NCBI GenBank assembly: GCA_031556335.1
Contig: JAVBTE010000129.1
Coordinates: 1-8,135 of the forward strand
DNA: 8,135 bases
Source of the DNA: Limiplasma sp031556335
Lineage (GTDB): Bacteria > Bacillota > Clostridia > Christensenellales > Aristaeellaceae
Direction of reading: 5' to 3'
Shown piece after piece: positions 6,372 to 8,135 of the stretch (within the stretch, counting starts at the first letter, position 1; the number at the start of each line of letters is the position of its first letter). A program made the translations under genes and the position numbers. The notes under the pieces are model-generated. The model did not search any database, was not told the DNA's origin, and was given only the letters and a program-made list of their open reading frames with translations.

Positions 6372-6399
6372 TAACCCTATGATCGAAACCTGCGAAAGT
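6372..6399 (-). promoter_or_regulatory. Possible late-sporulation (sigma-K-like) promoter for the LysM gene
   Basis: On the minus strand, AC (6398-6399) is followed after 16 bases by CATAGGGTTA (6381-6372). The published Bacillus sigma-K pattern is AC, 16-17 bases, CATANNNTA. This site matches except for one base in the final pair. Transcription would begin near 6366, giving a leader of about 27 bases that contains the ribosome binding site. No sigma-A pair was convincing on this strand. The short motif can occur by chance. Confidence 0.25.
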
Positions 6400-6462
6400 G
6401 ACTACCTTTGCCCGGGGTTTCCATAAAAAGAAAAGCAAAAGCGCACAAAGGAGAACCATACA

Positions 6463-7158
6463 ATGCCTTGGTTGAACGAGTGTAAAAAATGCAAGCAGGA
6501 AGTGCCCGCGGGGGAAACCTGCCCTCAGTGCTATGGCAAGCTTGCCAAAACGGGGGAGAAGCTTTCCTTTATGATGCTCAGGCAGCCGGTGCGGGACTGG
6601 TTCGCCTGGAACCGGGTGCTTCGGGCGGTGCTGCCCGCGCTGGGGCTGGCGGCCGCGACCACGCTGCTGCTGGAAGGGCTGGCCAGCGGGGGAAGAGGCA
6701 TTCAGTCGCTTTTTTTGCAAGGTTTTTTTTGGACGCTGATGGCCGTGCTGGGGCTGATGCTGCTGGTGATGCTTGTGATTTATCTGTTGCAGGGAAACGA
6801 ATACGTGCGCTTTGTGCTGGACAGGGACGGCGTTCACGCCTTTACCTATTTGCGTAACCCCACCGCCCTGAAGCTGTACGCCCGGTTTTTGAACTGGGAA
6901 ACGGCGCAGAAGCTGCAAAACGATGAGCAGGCCAGGGACGGCCTGTGCCTGATCCGCAAGGCGGAGATCGCCTGGGGAAGCGTTCGCCGGGTGCGCTGCT
7001 GGCGGGAAAACGGGCAGATCCTATTTTTCAGGCCCAGCTTTTGGCAGGCGCTGGTCATCTCCTGCCCGCCGGGGGAATATGCGCAGGCGGAAGCGTTCGT
7101 TCGCAAAAAGCTGGGGAAAAAAGCGCCTATCTTTCCGCCAAAGCCGCTGGGGCCATAA
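6463..7158 (+). CDS. Zinc-ribbon, two-helix membrane protein of unknown function
   Basis: A 231-residue protein that I do not recognise. The N-terminus has a zinc-ribbon-like CxxC-x9-CxxC (Cys7, 10, 20, 23). Two predicted membrane helices follow at about 52-73 and 84-109, joined by a short loop. The remaining residues from about 110 to 231 form a soluble domain with alternating strands (YVRFVLDRDGVHAF; IAWGSVRRVRCW; ILFFRP; ALVISCP) and a closing helix, which suggests a PH-like beta fold as in other small bacterial membrane proteins. With this topology both ends would be cytoplasmic. The start has GGAG nine bases upstream. It is divergent from the LysM gene across 123 bp. The fold suggestion is inference from pattern only. 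Confidence 0.8.
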   Translation: MPWLNECKKCKQEVPAGETCPQCYGKLAKTGEKLSFMMLRQPVRDWFAWNRVLRAVLPALGLAAATTLLLEGLASGGRGIQSLFLQGFFWTLMAVLGLMLLVMLVIYLLQGNEYVRFVLDRDGVHAFTYLRNPTALKLYARFLNWETAQKLQNDEQARDGLCLIRKAEIAWGSVRRVRCWRENGQILFFRPSFWQALVISCPPGEYAQAEAFVRKKLGKKAPIFPPKPLGP

Positions 7159-7163
7159 GGGCG

Positions 7164-7207
7164 CGCCGCAACAGAACGCGGCGGAGGCTGCCGCCACATG
7201 CTTTTTT
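7164..7207 (+). terminator. Possible terminator after the membrane protein
   Basis: Two alternative GC-rich stems overlap here: CGCCGC (7164-7169) with GCGGCG (7178-7183), and GGCGG (7180-7184) with CCGCC (7191-7195). A TTTTTT run at 7202-7207 begins six bases after the second stem. The gap makes it a weak match to a rho-independent terminator, but its position just after the stop is right. The mutually exclusive stems were paired by eye only. Confidence 0.4.
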
Positions 7208-7236
7208 GAATGTTACGTGAATGTGACGGAAATGCC

Positions 7237-7265
7237 TTGACATGCTTAACAATTTCCCATAAAAT
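7237..7265 (+). promoter_or_regulatory. Strong sigma-A promoter for the SH3b wall protein
   Basis: TTGACA (7237-7242, perfect consensus) and TAAAAT (7260-7265, one mismatch) are separated by 17 bases. This is the best promoter in the window. Transcription would start near 7272, leaving a leader of about 78 bases. TTAACA (7246-7251) and TGTTAA (7271-7276) form inverted half-sites flanking the -10, which could be an operator. Confidence 0.82.
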
Positions 7266-7285
7266 ACATATGTTAATGCTTTTTG

Positions 7286-7333
7286 CCATCCTCAAGGATG
7301 GAACGCTACAAAAGGGATGGGCCGCGGGGCGGC
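7286..7333 (+). other. Two small hairpins in the 5' leader
   Basis: CCATCC (7286-7291) pairs with GGATGG (7296-7301) over the tetraloop TCAA. GCCGC (7321-7325) pairs with GCGGC (7329-7333) over GGG. The second ends five bases before the GGAGGGG ribosome binding site (7338-7344). I could not match either to a known riboswitch; c-di-GMP and c-di-AMP elements were considered and are not apparent. They may stabilise the message or tune translation. Confidence 0.4.
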
Positions 7334-7349
7334 TGATGGAGGGGTCATC

Positions 7350-8135
7350 ATGAGGCAGCATGCCAGGGGAAGCCGTATCATCGCGGGGCTTGTAAGCGCC
7401 GTTTTGCTGGTGTTGACAGTGGCCGGAGCGATTGCCGCCACCTATCCTTATGAAACCACCTGCATGGAAAACGTGAATCTGCGGAAAACCGCCAGCGCGT
7501 CGGGCACCATCCTCAAGCGGATCAGCAAAGGGGATACGGTGTCTGTGCTGGGGGTTTCCGGTTCATATTATCAAGTGAAGTTTGACGGGGTCACCGGGTA
7601 TGCCATGAGGCAGTATGTGGACGGAACCTCCCCCGAGGAAAAAGTGCCGGACACGCTGGTTCAGCAAACCGCGCCCAGCGCCATCAAAAGCTATCCCTAC
7701 GACACCTACACCGTGGACAGCGTAAAGCTGCGCAAAACCGCCAGCGACACGGCCACGGTGATGCTGACCATTCCCAAGGACGCGGCGGTCACCGTGTACG
7801 ACGTCACCTCCAGCGGCTTTGCCAAGGTGAAATACGACGGCAAAACCGGCTATGCCATGGCGGCGTTTTTGGTGCTGGCGGATTTTTCCAAAGCGGCGGC
7901 CTCCCCAAAGGCCACGGCCACGCCCAAGCCCGGCTCGGAGAAATATACCACCCTCATGGTGGGCAGCACCGGCGAGTTTGTCAAGGCGCTGCAGGAGGCC
8001 ATGATCGAGCTGAAATACCTGGAAGGCAAGGTGGACGGCAAGTTTGGCGCACAGACGAAAACCGCCGTGACGACCTTTCAAAAGCGAAACGGCCTCACCC
8101 AGGACGGCGTGGTCACCACGGAGATACAGCTGCTG
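7350..8135 (+). CDS. Secreted protein with two SH3b domains and a peptidoglycan-binding domain (5' part)
   Basis: Open frame of 262 codons running off the window end. Residues 1-30 form a signal peptide: basic MRQHARGSR, a hydrophobic core, and a likely cleavage after AIA or AIAA (29/30). Two bacterial SH3 repeats follow at about 36-91 and 117-175. Each has the NLRKTAS or KLRKTAS start, a hydrophobic V-x-V strand, and a closing DGxTGYAM. A Lys/Ala/Thr/Pro linker (about 180-198) leads to a PG_binding_1-type domain (about 200 onward; GEFVKALQEAM, LEGKVDGKFGAQT, AVTTFQKRNGL). It acts outside the membrane and should bind the cell wall. A C-terminal hydrolase such as NlpC/P60 or SleB is common in this architecture but is not in view. 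GGAGGGG lies five bases before the ATG, and a strong promoter sits upstream. Confidence 0.9.
   Translation, partial: MRQHARGSRIIAGLVSAVLLVLTVAGAIAATYPYETTCMENVNLRKTASASGTILKRISKGDTVSVLGVSGSYYQVKFDGVTGYAMRQYVDGTSPEEKVPDTLVQQTAPSAIKSYPYDTYTVDSVKLRKTASDTATVMLTIPKDAAVTVYDVTSSGFAKVKYDGKTGYAMAAFLVLADFSKAAASPKATATPKPGSEKYTTLMVGSTGEFVKALQEAMIELKYLEGKVDGKFGAQTKTAVTTFQKRNGLTQDGVVTTEIQLL

Noticed and set aside
6398..6427. Plus-strand promoter GTGACT-18-CATAAA for the membrane protein
   Set aside because: Both hexamers match consensus at only about four of six positions and the spacing is 18; it is not distinguishable from chance, although some promoter must lie in this gap.
5548..6918. 456-residue reading of the LysM gene starting at 6918
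   Set aside because: The extra N-terminal part is antisense to the membrane-protein gene and low in plausible domains. A clear ribosome binding site precedes the ATG at 6339.

Overview
The window is a gene-dense, GC-rich bacterial segment that reads like a high-GC member of the Clostridia. The evidence is strong AGGAGG-type ribosome binding sites, sigma-A-like promoters, an obg-yhbY gene pair, an ECF-transporter folate S component, LysM and SH3b wall proteins, and frequent ATGA start/stop overlaps. A Christensenellales-like lineage is my best guess, but no sequence here fixes the taxonomy.

Layout. (1) 1-294 is the 3' end of a GAF-fold free methionine-(R)-sulfoxide reductase, followed by a bulged-stem terminator that overlaps the promoter of the next unit. 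(2) 429-3361 is a same-strand run: folate-type ECF S component, endonuclease III (nth), the ribosome-assembly GTPase Obg and the CRM-domain ribosome-binding protein YhbY. (3) 3419-5544 continues on the same strand with a 120-residue PD-(D/E)XK nuclease-like protein, translationally coupled by ATGA overlap to a 588-residue SNF2 helicase. Firmicutes usually have nadD and related genes after obg-yhbY, so this pair is out of place. It is the most interesting part of the window: a compact candidate DNA-processing, repair or defence module. (4) 5548-6339 on the minus strand is a three-LysM protein with a long Thr-Pro linker and no signal peptide. It ends 3 bp from the helicase stop. (5) 6463-7158 is a zinc-ribbon, two-helix membrane protein of unknown function. 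(6) 7350 to the window end is a secreted protein with two SH3b domains and a peptidoglycan-binding domain, driven by a near-consensus promoter and cut by the window edge.

How they fit together. Obg and YhbY act in large-subunit ribosome assembly. Nth handles oxidised bases and MsrC handles oxidised free methionine, so both are oxidative-damage functions. The nuclease/helicase pair is probably a single functional unit. The two proteins with wall-binding modules (LysM; SH3b plus PG-binding) lie on either side of the unknown membrane protein. No stretch longer than about 200 bases lacks a gene. No tRNA, rRNA, CRISPR array, transposase or recognisable riboswitch was seen.
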